Assembly: GCA_025531455.1 (NCBI GenBank)
Contig: JAMYHL010000020.1
Location: 124,001-188,000 of the forward strand
Reading direction: 5' to 3'
Length of the DNA: 64,000 bases
Source of the DNA: Apiotrichum sp. Y4204
Taxonomy: Eukaryota > Basidiomycota > Tremellomycetes > Trichosporonales > Trichosporonaceae
This document shows, one piece after another, positions 1 through 12,208 of this stretch; within the stretch, counting starts at the first letter, position 1, and each line of letters begins with the position of its first letter. The notes beneath the pieces were generated by a model, which did no database searches, was not told the DNA's origin, and saw nothing but the letters and a program-made list of their open reading frames with translations. The position numbers were made by a program, and so were the translations under genes.

Positions 1-867
1 TCGGCAGTAAGGCGAACGTAGGCCTTCTTCTTGCCGTCGGGGCTGCAAAGTCAGATTCTATTTCCACCACCTTAATACCGCCATACGCACCGGATAAGAG
101 TGTTGATCTTGGCGGCCTCAACGTCGTAGAGCTTCTTGACGGCATCCTTGATGTTGCGCTTGTTGGCACGGAGGTCAACGATGAAGACGAGAGTGTTGTG
201 GTCCTCAATCTTCTTCATGGCCGACTCGGTGCTGAGGGGGTACTGGACAGTGCGGAACTGGTCCATGCGGGGGAGGTGGGGGATCGACTTGCGGGGGTAC
301 TTGGGCGCGCGAGCAAGACGGAGGGTGTTGGGGCGGTAGAACGACACCGAGGTGCGGACCTTCCTGGCGTGGTGCGACTGGGTGCCCTTGAGGGCGGCCT
401 TCTTGGCCGAACGAGCCTTGGCCTCCTGGGTCTTAGCTGTACCGAGTCAGCACATCTGCGAGCAAGTTGATTGAAGCTGTGGATCCTGCGCCTCCCACAC
501 ATCGTATGCTGTTGAAGGAACGGCGCGCAACCGCTCCGTGCAATCCTGAGAGTAACAGAGTCCGGTGGTATCAGACCTCTGCACACTCCCACGAACTGCA
601 GGATCCTTATGCCCGTACGCCCCTCCTTCTTCAGCTCCCTCTGCGCTCGCACAGAGCCTCCGACTGCAAGATCCCATCCGCGACGTGTTCCCATAAGCGC
701 AACCGACGCTCCCGTGTCGCCGATGTCTGTGACTCGGCACAACTCTCCGCGTCCCCTCCTCGCCACCAAACACTCGTCCTCTGTCGCCGCCAATCCGCCG
801 TCTGTCACGCCGGAAATCTCGCTATCGCGCGCGCGTTAAAGCAATGCTGCTCACCTTGGGGGGACAT
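1..867 (-). CDS. RPL25: 60S ribosomal protein uL23 (L25/L23a), 3' end cut by window
   Basis: Large-subunit ribosomal protein at the peptide exit tunnel rim, where chaperones and SRP dock. The main exon (about 436-91) encodes a KYPRKSIP stretch, [20 protein letters not shown] and the [16 protein letters not shown] core typical of the family. The next exon begins at 42 ([13 protein letters not shown]) and runs off the window, so the last residues are missing. A 48-nt intron occupies 43-90. I place the start at the ATG at 867: the first coding exon is only 13 nt (M-S-P-Q-), followed by a 418-nt intron (437-854) with a GTGAGC donor and TACAG acceptor. A long first intron right after the start codon is common in fungal ribosomal protein genes. 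Family identity is certain; the 13-nt first exon is an inference from splice sites and phase. Confidence 0.93.
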
Positions 868-3380
868 CGCGCCGGACTGTGATGGTTAGCAAAGGCAGCG
901 ACGGATGCTGGGCACTTACTTTTTTTTTGAGGGTTAGGAAGAAGCTGGGCGCAGAGTTTGACACTTTGCACTCGACCTGCCTCCCCACCCACTGCGTCCA
1001 GTCATTTGCCCAGCCAGTCGTCTGCCAGCCAGCCAGTCAGCCCCTTACCACCCAATTCCCGCTGCCTCCAAGCTTGAACCACCCGTAGGCAGACGGTCAC
1101 AGCCAGGCTCCAACATACGGCGTACAGCCAGCAGCTCGGGCCTGACCGCCTGGCGGCAGGTGGATCAAATCTACACTGGAGAAGAATTGCCCGTTTGACG
1201 GATCCTTTTGACATAACGCCGAAAGATTTGAATGTGGCGAAAGACAAAAGTTATATGTTACGTAAATTCACGCTTTCTTCACGAGATGACGATTCCGGCC
1301 CCACCGTGGCGCGGGGTACCGTGCAACCGTGGGTCCGTGATACAGTGATATTGCAGCACGCGCCGCACGAGAGCAACACCTCAACACATCAATTAAGATC
1401 AACAACGGATCGCCCAGATCATGCAGATCATGCAGATCAACCACATCACCGGATCACGAACAAGGATTGTCGCATCGTCGGATTGGATCGTCGGATCACC
1501 ATGTCACCAATCATGTCCCCGGGTTAGAGCTCCATATCGTATGTTCGGTAGGATGATTAATCTTTGACGGATGACGGGATGAATCATTTGTTTGTCGTGT
1601 TGGTTCTTAGCGAGGGACAATATCCCCACGACTGCTCACTGCGGAACAATACATGCACATGCGCAGTATGGTGGCCGATCCGCCCATTGGTGGCTACAGG
1701 CTGTGGAGCATGCGCAGTGTACATGACGCGCTTCGGCCCCAATACCCCAGTCTGAACCGTCACAGTGTGGTTGACGAGTTGCTGTTGTTCCAGGTAGACG
1801 GTACCCCAGGCCTTGATATAGGGGAGCACAAACAAGCCTTACCCCGCGAGAGGACGTTGATGCTGCTGATCAACGGCTAATCAGGTGCTTTTAACACGGA
1901 CCACTGATCCGACTTGATATTCCGATCCATGCATGTTCTATGACTGAGCACTCCGCCTTGTATGAAGCCGTGCGTGGCCGTGCACGCCGCCGTCACAAGT
2001 CCAGTTGTTGTCTCATACTCCAATCCCTGTCCTCAACACGAAGGTCGAAGGGACATGCAACAAAGGCGAGGTACTGTGAACTGTTCCCTTAGTTCCTGTT
2101 CGAAGGCTTTCCCCATGGGCCACAACCCTGTATTGTACAAGTAGATCGCGCTGCATAGCGATCTGCCTCATGCCGCATCATCTAGGTTGTATTTGGGAGT
2201 CAGGCTTGGTAGTAACTGGTAGAGCATCACACATCATCCGTTCATGGCCGATCGTCTCATGCGAATCAATGGCCGCATGGCCTCATAGCTCATAGCTCAT
2301 GGCCATAAACGTCAAAGGCCAGGCCACCTCTGGGTCAGGGACGGGTAAGGGATGCCAAGGGTTGATCGCGTCAGGGGGCACAGAGCTCAGAGCCCAGAGC
2401 AATGTTGAGAAGCACTCAAATGAAGCTTTGGAGATAGATGACATCTATGGTGCTAATACTAGTGGCTACAGCTTCGGAGATCAATGGAGACGAGTTGATT
2501 TATTAACTCAAATTGTATTCGAACACGGTCTTGAAAGCTTTCAAACTTGTGGTCTGTATTGCGCGCAAAAAATGCTTCCTAATACCGATAATAATTCTTT
2601 TTGCACCTCGACTGTCACACGTCACGCCTTGACGCGCAAGCGGGACTGGCTGCACTGCCGCACATTTGCACTGTTGTGTGTTTGAGGGGCTCGGGCCCAG
2701 CTAGGCCAGGGACAGTTTTGGCCACCCGTGCGTGTGTGGCTGCTGTCCCTTTTTTCTTGCGGTTTTGGCTCGTGGCTCGGGGCCTCACGGCGTTCGGGCG
2801 TGTTGTTGGCAGCCTCGGGGCCACGCCCCTCACTCGGCCACGATTACATCGGGTGTTTCGCGCCTTCGCGCCTGGGGCCTGGGGAGGCGGAGCGCGGAGC
2901 GCTTGAGCGCTCCTAAGTGGTTGTCGTCGCCCATTTTCACCTTTGCACCTTACACACAACCAGACGCATCTGCACACCCAACACCATCATCCATCTTGTT
3001 GACTCCCCCATCTCATCGTTGGTCCTTCTCCAAGTGCGGCGTTCATCCACATCTACATCATCGACATCGATCATTTTATCTGGATACCACACACCTCATC
3101 AACTCTACCACCGCTCGTCTAGTCAACCATCGGCCTTCCCGCCTGCTTGTCTTCCTCCTCCTCATCCCTTCCACCTCGCGCTTTTGCCTTTGCATTTCCA
3201 GCTCAGTCTCGTTCTTCAGCAGCCACTCCATTCCTCCGCGTGTTAGGTTTGTTGTTGTCCAGCCACCGCTCAAGCGTCCTACGCCTCGATCCACATTCTT
3301 TCATCACCGCACTGTCATTCGTGCAACCCTGTCGTCGTCTACGGTGATTATACCCGCCGTTTTCATCTAGATACATCAAG
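868..3380. other. intergenic region, divergent promoters of RPL25 and the PP2C gene
   Basis: About 2.5 kb with no convincing gene. The part nearest RPL25 is its promoter. From about 2940 to 3380 the plus strand is pyrimidine-rich (CTC/TCC runs), as expected for the leader of the PP2C gene. Short direct repeats occur at 1421-1440 (ATCATGCAG copies) and 2283-2296 (TCATAGC copies). Positions 2440-2610 are noticeably A+T-rich compared with the flanks. Open frames here either lack ATG starts or show no recognisable protein character. Confidence 0.6.
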
Positions 3381-5330
3381 ATGGTAAGTTTTAGTTGTAG
3401 ACCGAGGAGTACTGGTGTCGCCACCACATCACCTGCAGTCTTTGCAGTCCTTGTTTAACGCTGACGAATAGGGTCAAACACTGTCGGAACCCAGTTCGTT
3501 TTTTTTTTTTCGCTATCGTGTGATCCTATGCTGATATGTTTCTTTCCTCCTGACCTCATCGATTTTTCTGCGCCGCAACAGTCACTGAGAAGCACACCAC
3601 GGTCGTCGTGCGTGACCGACAGTTCTGGGTGGGACTGTCGGATATGCAAGGATGGCGCATCAGTATGGTTGAACCAGTGTCCTTCGCTGACATCAGGCAT
3701 GGAGGACTCGCACACCGTCCACTTGTACCTTCCCCCTGGAGGCTCGACTGCTACACCAGACAAGTCCATCCCCGAGCAGCCCGCTGGTTCAACCGTTTCC
3801 AATGACGGCGAGTCGGAGCGCGGCATTGCTCTCGCTGGTGTCTTTGACGGTCATGGTGGCTCCACCGCTGCCAAGTTCACCGGAACCACTCTTCACACCC
3901 GCATCGCGAACTTGGACGCTTATAGTTGGTGTGGTGCCTAGAGCATGCTGACTGACTCGCAGAATCGGGCGACTACGAGGCAGCATTGAAGCAAGCGTTC
4001 CTTAAGAGTGACGAAGACCTTCGTGCCGGTGGGTTCGACCTCCTCAAGTGCCCATGTTGACCCTCAGACCCCAACTTCTTTAGCGACCCCTCGGGCTGCA
4101 CTGCTGTTGTCGCTCTCATCACTCCGGATGGACGTATTATTGTGGTGCGTTCATGATTTCCCTGAAACAAGTGAGCTAATCGCAGGCAAATGCCGGAGAC
4201 TCGCGCTGTGTTCTTGGGTACAAGGGTGAAGCAAAGGCGCTGTCCAATGATCACAAGCCCACCAACAAGGAGGAGACGGCACGCATCACTGCTGCCGGTG
4301 GCTTTGTCGAATTTGGTCGTGTGAACGGTTAGTACCCAGTGTCGGCCATTACTGATGTCAGGCAACTTGGCATTGTCGCGTGCAATTGGCGACTTCGAGT
4401 TCAAGCAGAACTTCACCTTGCAAGCCGAGCAGCAAGTGGTTACTGCCGACCCAGAGATCACAAGCCATACCTCCGACGGCGAGGAAGAATTCCTCGTGCT
4501 TGCATGTGACGGTGAGTTGCATTTGTGTTCAACTTGACCACGTCGCTAATTGGTAGGCATCTGGGACTGCCTGTCCTCTCAGCAAGTTATCGACTTTGTT
4601 CGCCGTGCTGTTGCGAACGGTGATGAAATCGGGAAGATCTGCGAGGATTTGATGGTCAAGTGCCTTGCCTCCGACTCGGACACTGGTGGAATTGGGTGCG
4701 ACAACATGACGGTGGTGATTGTCGCCCTCCTAGGAGGACGCACGGTAGAGGAATGGCGCGCGTGGATTAAGGAACGAGTTGAGAACAAGGGTGAGTCCTT
4801 TCGCATTGCCAGCTTCTGACTGTGACAGTGGGCCGTGACACTCCCGAGTCCATCCCCGATGTGTTCGGTCCACCTCGTGCGTCTTCCGTGGACTTTGCGG
4901 GTAGCGGGTTCCGTTTCGCTGGTGCCGGGGGACTGGCGAACATCGCGAGCATCCTCGGTGCTTCAGGCATTACCTTCAAGGCCGCAGATGACAGTGATGA
5001 GGATCTTCCGGTCCAATTGCTCCAATCAAAGCCCGCTGAGAGTCCTGTCAGTAATATTGATTGCTCCTTGTGGCCACACGCTAATGATCGCAGGTAGTTG
5101 TGTTGGGCAATAACGACGCAAAGTTGGAACTCATTGATGCCGATGGTGATTCGAAAATGGACGCCTCGGAGGACACAGAGGCTGGAGGCGCCACTGAGGA
5201 CGGCAGTGCCACTTCTCGCTCCCCTGCGTTCTCCTCCATCGGCTCCCCTACAGTGCCCGCGCCAGACTCTTTGAAGACCGCATCTTCAACCGAAGGCAAC
5301 AGTGACACCAAGAAAGAGACATCGGACTAG
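3381..5330 (+). CDS. PTC2: PP2C-type serine/threonine phosphatase (Ptc2/Ptc3-like)
   Basis: Metal-dependent PPM/PP2C protein phosphatase, a family that in yeast switches off MAP-kinase (HOG, cell-wall) and checkpoint kinases. The spliced protein starts MGQTLSEPITEKHTT and contains the PP2C motifs in order: [24 protein letters not shown] (metal site), [42 protein letters not shown] and [16 protein letters not shown] Ser/Thr/Glu-rich tail of about 120 residues follows the catalytic core. Ten introns (32-90 nt) are needed. The first follows the ATG directly (3384-3471), so coding exon 1 is a bare start codon. The second donor is the weak GTTCGT at 3494. The stop is TAG at 5328-5330. PTC2 versus PTC3 cannot be settled from sequence alone. 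Confidence 0.93.
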
Positions 5331-6255
5331 GCCCCATTTGCGTTTATAACAGTGTAGCTGCTCTTCTCATTTTCAACCTCCAACCTCGCGACCACGTCAC
5401 ATCCACGGCTTCCAAACCGCGTTTTAGTCAGGCGCTGCATAGGGCAGGCAGTATACCCAGAACAGTCCATTTATGCAAACAGTTTGTACCGCAGCCTAAC
5501 ATCAAGTGTGCAAACAGCGGGGCCCAGTCCTTTCAGCTGCGATACGGGGTTCAAGCTCGTGATTTGATTGCGGGGCCGCTAGGATATCTTTGGATCTGTT
5601 GGTGCATGAAGCGAATCTATTGCACCCAGACGGATGATATCACAGATATCGCAGGATAAGGGGGTGGTAGAAACGTCAAGGGACGCTTAAGCCACACAGG
5701 GCTTTGGAATCGTGGCGGAAGACGAGATGAAAGCTTTTGATAGTGGAGCACAATCGGCAAATTTGCCACCAAAAAAAAATCAGTTGGGCGGTTGGAGGTG
5801 TGCACTGACCAGATGATGGATCACCACCCGGATAAATCCCGAAATTGTAACCGGCGGCCGGCGAGTTTGTCGTTGCCTTGGAAACGCCGGAGACCTACTG
5901 TACAACGGTACGATAAACGATAAGAAGTATCCCACGATACCCAAGGTTATCATCTGCAAGGTGGCTATGCGATGCTCATTACGTTGCCATGCATATTAGG
6001 TTCTCGTGACGCTCGAGACGGCTGCCGACCCATATACTTGGCAGAAGTAGTAGTTGATGATGTTAACGGATATGACATCTGCTGCCAGCCGCCAGACTCT
6101 GTGATCCACCTGGCGTTCATCGTCACCAGGTCGCCGGTTATAACTAATTTAAGCAACGACATCACCGTAGATTCTAGTTGCCTCTCACTCCTCAACACCC
6201 AACCAGTTACTACAATCTTTCCTTCTTATCACGACCACTACAATATTGAAACGCC
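5331..6255. other. intergenic region between PP2C and acyl-CoA synthetase genes
   Basis: About 0.9 kb between two genes in the same direction. It holds the 3' UTR of the phosphatase gene and the promoter and leader of the acyl-CoA synthetase gene. An A-run lies at 5771-5779. No supportable ORF or RNA gene was seen. Confidence 0.5.
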
Positions 6256-9113
6256 ATGCCGCTCCATCCCTATCCTAAGGACCTTGACCTGAAGAAGCAG
6301 AGTGTAGTGCGTACTCACGTCCACTAGCTTGCCCCTCACTGACTCCGAAATCAGCCTGTTCCCGGGACCGAGACTAACAACACGAGTGGTGCGTGTTTTG
6401 CCGTGTTCCGTTGTTAGCGTTGACTAACGCTGGTTAGCTATCTGGAAGAATGGTATGTTGCGCAAAACAATTGGAGGACGCCGACTGATATTCTAGGTAC
6501 TTGGGACGCCTCGCTTCTTCGTTATGACGAACAAGGACTGCCACTTGCGAGCACCCTCTTTGAGGTGTTTGACCAGTGTAAGTGTTCACGGGAACTGCAA
6601 TATATCAGATGAACTCATCGTCCAAGCTGTTAGCCGTCACCCCGATGCCCCACTCTTCCGCCAGCGCGTTCTGGTTACCGCAACTCAACCGGGCGAACTC
6701 CCGACTTACAGCACCGACACCATTGATACCAGCTACGCAACTGTTCAGCGGCGTCGCAACGCTCTAGGCTCCGCTCTCCTATCCCTTGAGCGTCTCGGAC
6801 GCCTTCGTGACCCTAAGCTTCCGGAGGACCAGGTTTCGCCACCCGAGATCACGTTTGACGGGATCCCGACTTACGGGGACAAGCTGAACAATGGAGCCCG
6901 CCGTGGATGGGCCGTTGGTGTTTGGAGCTCGAACCGCGTCGAATGGCAGGTGGTGGATCTCGCTTGTCAAGCCTACGGCCTTGTCAGCGTCAGCCTCTAT
7001 GAGACGCTCGGCCCCGACGCTGCTCAGTACATGTATGGATATCAACGCGAAACGTGCTGACCCTTCCAGTACCAACCACTGCCCTCTGCCCGTGATCGTA
7101 GCCTCTGCTAACCACCTTACCGATGTTCTCAAGATGGCACCCCACTGTCCTTCGCTCCGCGTCCTCGTCAGCATGGATCCCATTTCCCCTGCTGAACGTG
7201 ACGTGATTTCCCAGTGGGCCTCGTCGCTTGGAGTTCTGTTCCTTGACATGGTTGAGATGGAGAACTGGGGACTGGAGCCTGCCAACTTCTTCGCGCCCGG
7301 CCCTCTGCCCGACGAGCGCGAGCTCGACGTGGATCGCATTGCCACCATCAGCTACACGTCTGGCACAACTGGTGCGTATAACAATGTTCTTTCGGATTCT
7401 TACATCTAGGAAACCCCAAGGGCGTGGTGCTCACCAACTGGAACATGACATCTGCTGTCGTTTCGTCGTCATATGGAGTCAGCGAGGACATTATCAACAA
7501 GAAGGAGTGGCGGTTTTTCTCGTACCTTCCTTTGAGCCATGTGTAAGTTGTCGGTGTTGGTAGCCGGTTGATGCTGACTTTGCAGATACGAGGTGAGGTT
7601 CTTACCTGTTATTTTACTTACCGTTAGCGCTTCCTGCAGTTGATGGTCATCTATGGCGATGGCACCATCTGCTTCTCTACTGGCGACACACTGAAGCTCC
7701 TGGAAGACGCACAGATCATGAAACCGCATTTCTTCCCCGGCGTACCTCGTGTGTTCAACCGGTATGTTACAAACATGCAGTATAAACATGCAGATTATGT
7801 GGACAGGGGCTAACCGTCATTTCAGAATCCATTCCGCTGTCAAGACGCAGATGAGCACGCCAGGCCTGAAGGGCGCTCTCCTTCGTCGCGCCGTCGCCAC
7901 AAAGCTGGCCAACTTCCGCGCTACCGGCGACATTACGCACATGGTCTACGATGCCCTTGTCTTCCGCAAGCTGCGTGCTCTCCTTGGTGGCGAGGTCACC
8001 TACATGTGCTCCGGAGCCGCACCTCTTTCTGCCGCTGTTCACGAGATGCTCAAGATTTGCTTCTCCTGCGACGTTGTGCAGGGCGTAAGTTTGTGAATGG
8101 TAACAATATCTGACGCCAATACAGTACGGCATGACCGAGACTATCGGTACCTGCTCCAAGGGGTGAGACTTCATTTCTCTTCATATTCTAACTGTCAGTA
8201 TTCCCCAGGATGCGGCCGCTATTGGAACTGTTGGCCAGATCCAGCCGTGCAACGAGGTGATGCTCGTCGATGTGCCTGAGATGGGCGTGAGTGAAACCGT
8301 GGACGATTGTATGCTCATTATCGCTAGTACACCCACAAAGACCAACCCAACCCTCGCGGCGAGCTTTGCCTGCGTGGCGCAAACATCTTCAAGGGATACC
8401 TGCACGACCCAGCCAACACCGCCAAGACACTCGACTCCGAAGGCTGGATGCACACCGGCGAGTGAGTCACAAATAAGATCCCTCCTGCTGACGACATAGC
8501 ATTGCTGAGATTGACTCGTGGGGTCACCTCAAGATTGTCGACCGTGTCAAGAACGTCGTGAAGCTGAGCCAGGGGTGAGGACCCATAACAAGAGATGGCA
8601 CTAACGACCAGCGAGTATGTCGCCCTGGAAAAGGTCGAGGGCATGTATGCTCTCAACCCTCTGTTCTCAACTCTGCTTGTTCACGGAGACTCGCTGCGCT
8701 CGTCGCTCGTCGCAATTGCGGTGCTGGAACCTGCTCCTGCATCCAAGCTCGTTTCTGATGTTCTGGGCAAGAACATTCCGCAGACAAACGTTGCCGAGCT
8801 GGAGGCGGCTGTGCAGGAGCCAGCGGTCCGGCGGAAGATGCTCGACGGCCTCGCCAAAGTGGCCAAGAAGAACAAGCTCAATGGGTACGCTCACTGTTGG
8901 AAGGACCAAGCTGACCATCAAGATTCGAGATGATTCGGGGCATCCACGCTCGCATTCAGCCATTTGAGGATGATCTTCTTACGCCCACCCAGAAGCTTAA
9001 GCGGTAGGTTTGTTTGCCACCCCATCACTGACTTCAGAAACGTCGTAGCCCAGCGTTTCAAGGAGCAGATCGATGCCATGTACGACGAGATTGAGAATCC
9101 CGCAAAGCTGTAA
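6256..9113 (+). CDS. long-chain acyl-CoA synthetase, probably peroxisomal
   Basis: ATP-dependent fatty acid-CoA ligase (ANL/AMP-binding superfamily) that activates long-chain fatty acids. The spliced protein begins [15 protein letters not shown]. It contains the AMP/P-loop motif [31 protein letters not shown], the adenine motif [25 protein letters not shown] and the fatty-acyl-CoA synthetase signature around [19 protein letters not shown]. It ends NPAKL, and AKL is an accepted PTS1 peroxisomal signal, so beta-oxidation in peroxisomes is the likely role. About 16 introns are needed, among the densest in the window. They leave two tiny exons: 15 nt at 6438-6452 and 7 nt at 7586-7592. The ATG at 6256 gives a plausible N-terminus and in-phase joins throughout. 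The stop is TAA at 9111-9113. It converges with the next gene, 125 bp away. Confidence 0.92.
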
Positions 9114-9238
9114 CTGCAACCAGCATTCCGACATATAAATAAATAGCTTACTATGAATACATACGGTCTGGTCATCAGACGATTTTGTTTGTTCATCGCT
9201 TGTCACTTCATCCCGCCCCGGAGTTTGACATATCTGCA

Positions 9239-12208
9239 CTATGAGGTGGCGATATGGTCGGCAGTGGGGACCGGGGGACGGACATGACCGGACGAGGGAG
9301 AACTGGGCTGGGCAACTTGCTCAACACTATTAGGGATTACGATGTCCTGAGATTGTGTTATGGCGATGGGCAGTGGCGGTGGGTAAGACTGAGATACAGC
9401 AGTGTCCACAGGTTTCGTGTCATTGTGCTCTTGAAGGACATTGGTCTGAGATTGGTTCTGAAGAGTCGTCACGGAGTTGTGAGACTCAAGATTGCCCACG
9501 GAGTGGCGGGGCGGCCCTGCAGTGGAGTATGGAGGCCCACTTGGATGGCTTTGAGAATATTCCTGTTGATTATCCTCATGCTTCACCGCAGTATCCAACA
9601 TTGTGGGTCGGGCGGCGGTCTGCGGATCCTCTGTTGGAATAGAGTCCTTGGGCGAGTTGAAGCTTGGGTTGCCGTGGTTTTTGCCGTTCACGAGCTGTCC
9701 TGGGATGTTCCCCTCAGGATGCGGAACAGGCGATGGGGCTTTTACCAGACGTTGGCCAGCTTCGACATCCTCTGGCTCCTCAAGGCGCGGACGTTTGTTG
9801 CTGGAACGGCGATGCTCGCACTCCTTACACTTAACACGTTAGACCAACCGAAAAACCAAGTTCCTGCAACTTACCCGGAAGTCTACCGCGTCCCAGTCCC
9901 GAATCGGCCGTCCTGCAGCAATGTCTTGCCTGTCATGGCAATTTACGTGCTGCCACCGAGCGCAATCATCACAGCAAACGAGGTCCGCCATGTCCTGCTG
10001 TGGCTGGTGAGTATGCTACCCACACTTGTTGACGTACCAAGTCCCAGCCCTGTTGCTTGCATACCTCGCATCGCAGCTCCCATGATCCTTGGCCACCGCC
10101 GGAAGTCATTGGCGTCGGTGCAGTTGTGGTGTTTTCCTCATCGCTTGAGGTTTCCACCTCCTCGCCGTCACGCCTGCGTTTCCTTCGCTCCCGCTTTCTC
10201 TCAGCCTTTTCGCGCTCCCGCTCCTCCGCGGCAGCCCGATCTAGGATGGCTTGCTGACGAGCGGCAATTCGCTCCTCTCGCTCCCGGAGCCGGGCCTCAC
10301 GAGCACGTTCCCGCTCAAGGACCTCGGCTTCCTCGCGTGCCTTCTCTTCCTCGGCGTGTCGTAGCTTCTCCATTCTCTCCTCCATCTCTCGCTGTGCCTC
10401 TTCCTGTCGTGCCGACTCTGCCTTCTCGAGTTCGCGGATTGCGATACGGGAAGAACGTTTGCGGTTGTTGATGGCCTCCTGCTTGATACGTTCCGTTTCT
10501 TTCGCCTGAGGGTCAGATCATTTTCAACTTCAAACATACCTGGAGTACTTCAATGATCTGCGGCCCAACCTCCTCGGAAAGAACGGCGTATAATGCCTTT
10601 TCGTCGGGGTTCTTTGACTGGGCCCATTGCTCCGGGAACGTCTGCCATTCATATAGAGTCACGCAAACCTGCATGTCAGATGGGTTTAAAGCCAATCACG
10701 TACCGCTTCCCATTCAATAAAACCTTCGGGAGCTGTTTTACTGTCAATGAGCGTCTGTTCAAACTCGTCCACCTGGGGCTCTGTGTCACTCTCATCGCTC
10801 GAAATCTGGTCTGGATCGTTTGAATCGCCATTTTCCTCAGGAGTCTCGGGTGCTGGAACAACCGGAGGATCCTCCGGGCTGGGCGGATCTTCTGGAGGCG
10901 GACTTGGAGGCGGACTGCTCGTTGCAACAGGCTCCTGAAACTTTGTAAGCCATGATAGATGTTATCACTCACAGTCTCCGAACATCCTAGACTCGCACTA
11001 ACGAGGGCATCGTGAGTCTCTTCATCCGTCAAGTCACTCAACTCGCTCTCCTCGTCCCCGTCATTCTGTGCTCCATTCGAGAGCCATTCTTTGGGGACTT
11101 GTTGCCATTCGTCGTCAACTGGGCGTAACCGGCGGCTGACCCTGGTTCCCAATGGAAGCGGAGGTTGCTGTTTGGTCGGAGTGGTAGCGGCACCTGCTGA
11201 CCTGCGCGTCGTTCTCGAAGGTGATGGCGGCACGGTCGGGCCCCCCCGTTTCAATGCCTCCACGGTAGGCACAACGTTGCCGTAGAAGACGGCCTGTTTG
11301 CGCCTTCTTGGGCCAGAAACGATTGGATCCTCATCCAACAAGGGGACTGGAGGGGTGTGGTCCACTAGCGGAGGCGAGGGCGCTTTGCGTTTTCGAGATG
11401 ATCGTTTTGCAGCTGGTTGAGATTTCCTTTGTGCTCTCTGAGCTCGCTTAGCCTTCTTGGACGTTGTTTTCGGCGGCCGTGGAGGAAGCGGACGTGCTCT
11501 CTGGACCCACAACCGATTGTCTGTATATTGTTAACCAGGTCAACGCGGAGCCAGTGACGAACCGTCAAACAGGAAGTAGGTGTTGCCGTGCTTGTCCCAA
11601 CCGATAGGATCGACTCTCTGCGGGGTTAACGTCTTGAACGAAGGGCGTCCACTTACCCAAGAGGGAGCTTCCTCCTCAGTCTTCAGCAGAGACCTCAATC
11701 TTGTGGGCTCCACCATCTGCCATTCACACAGTTGCCACAGAATCTGGATTTGCTGGTCCAGTCCCAAAGCCGCCCATTCAACAGGCTCTTCCACGGTGCC
11801 TAAAGGACTATGCTCGGGATCGCGTTTGGCATATTGCTTTCGTAGATTGTCAAATACGTTCTGACGACTGCACGGGTATAAGCTTCAAGAGGATCCGTTA
11901 AACTCACTTTATCTGTCGATTCCATGTCAATGCAACAAGCAATTTCGTGATGAGATCGACAAGAACAAATCCCTCTGACCCGTCCAGTTCCTTTTCGAGA
12001 AGCTGAATGTGAGCCTATGCCGGCTGAAGAGACATTGAATACTCACCTCGATGTCCCAATCAACAAGACCAAAGGCTTCTGAGAACGTCCAAACAAACTG
12101 GCTCAAGCCTGCCCATCGCCAGTCTTGACGAAGTCGCTTTATCAATGGCGACAATGGAGCAGGCGGAAGGGGGGCCGCGACTGCTGGCGGAACAACTCGT
12201 CGTGGCAT
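9239..12208 (-). CDS. WHIM-type and PHD-finger chromatin protein
   Basis: Nuclear protein, probably a subunit of a chromatin-remodelling complex. The N-terminal part (LIKRLRQDWRWAGLSQFVWTF) looks like a DDT/WHIM helical unit. A WHIM2-like block reads RVDPIGWDKHGNTYFLFD (about 11565-11625). Next come a basic, Ser/Pro-rich region, an acidic region, and a long charged Glu/Arg coiled coil (about 10130-10480). A C4HC3 PHD finger follows, with ligands visible in CEVC, CDDC, QHVNC and CKEC. The C-terminus is disordered and Gln/Pro/Ser-rich. The combination recalls RSF1/BAZ-like or fungal remodeller accessory subunits, but I cannot assign an orthologue. The ATG at 12208 opens the first recognisable exon; the stop is TAG at 9239-9241. 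About eight short introns interrupt it. Confidence 0.8.
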
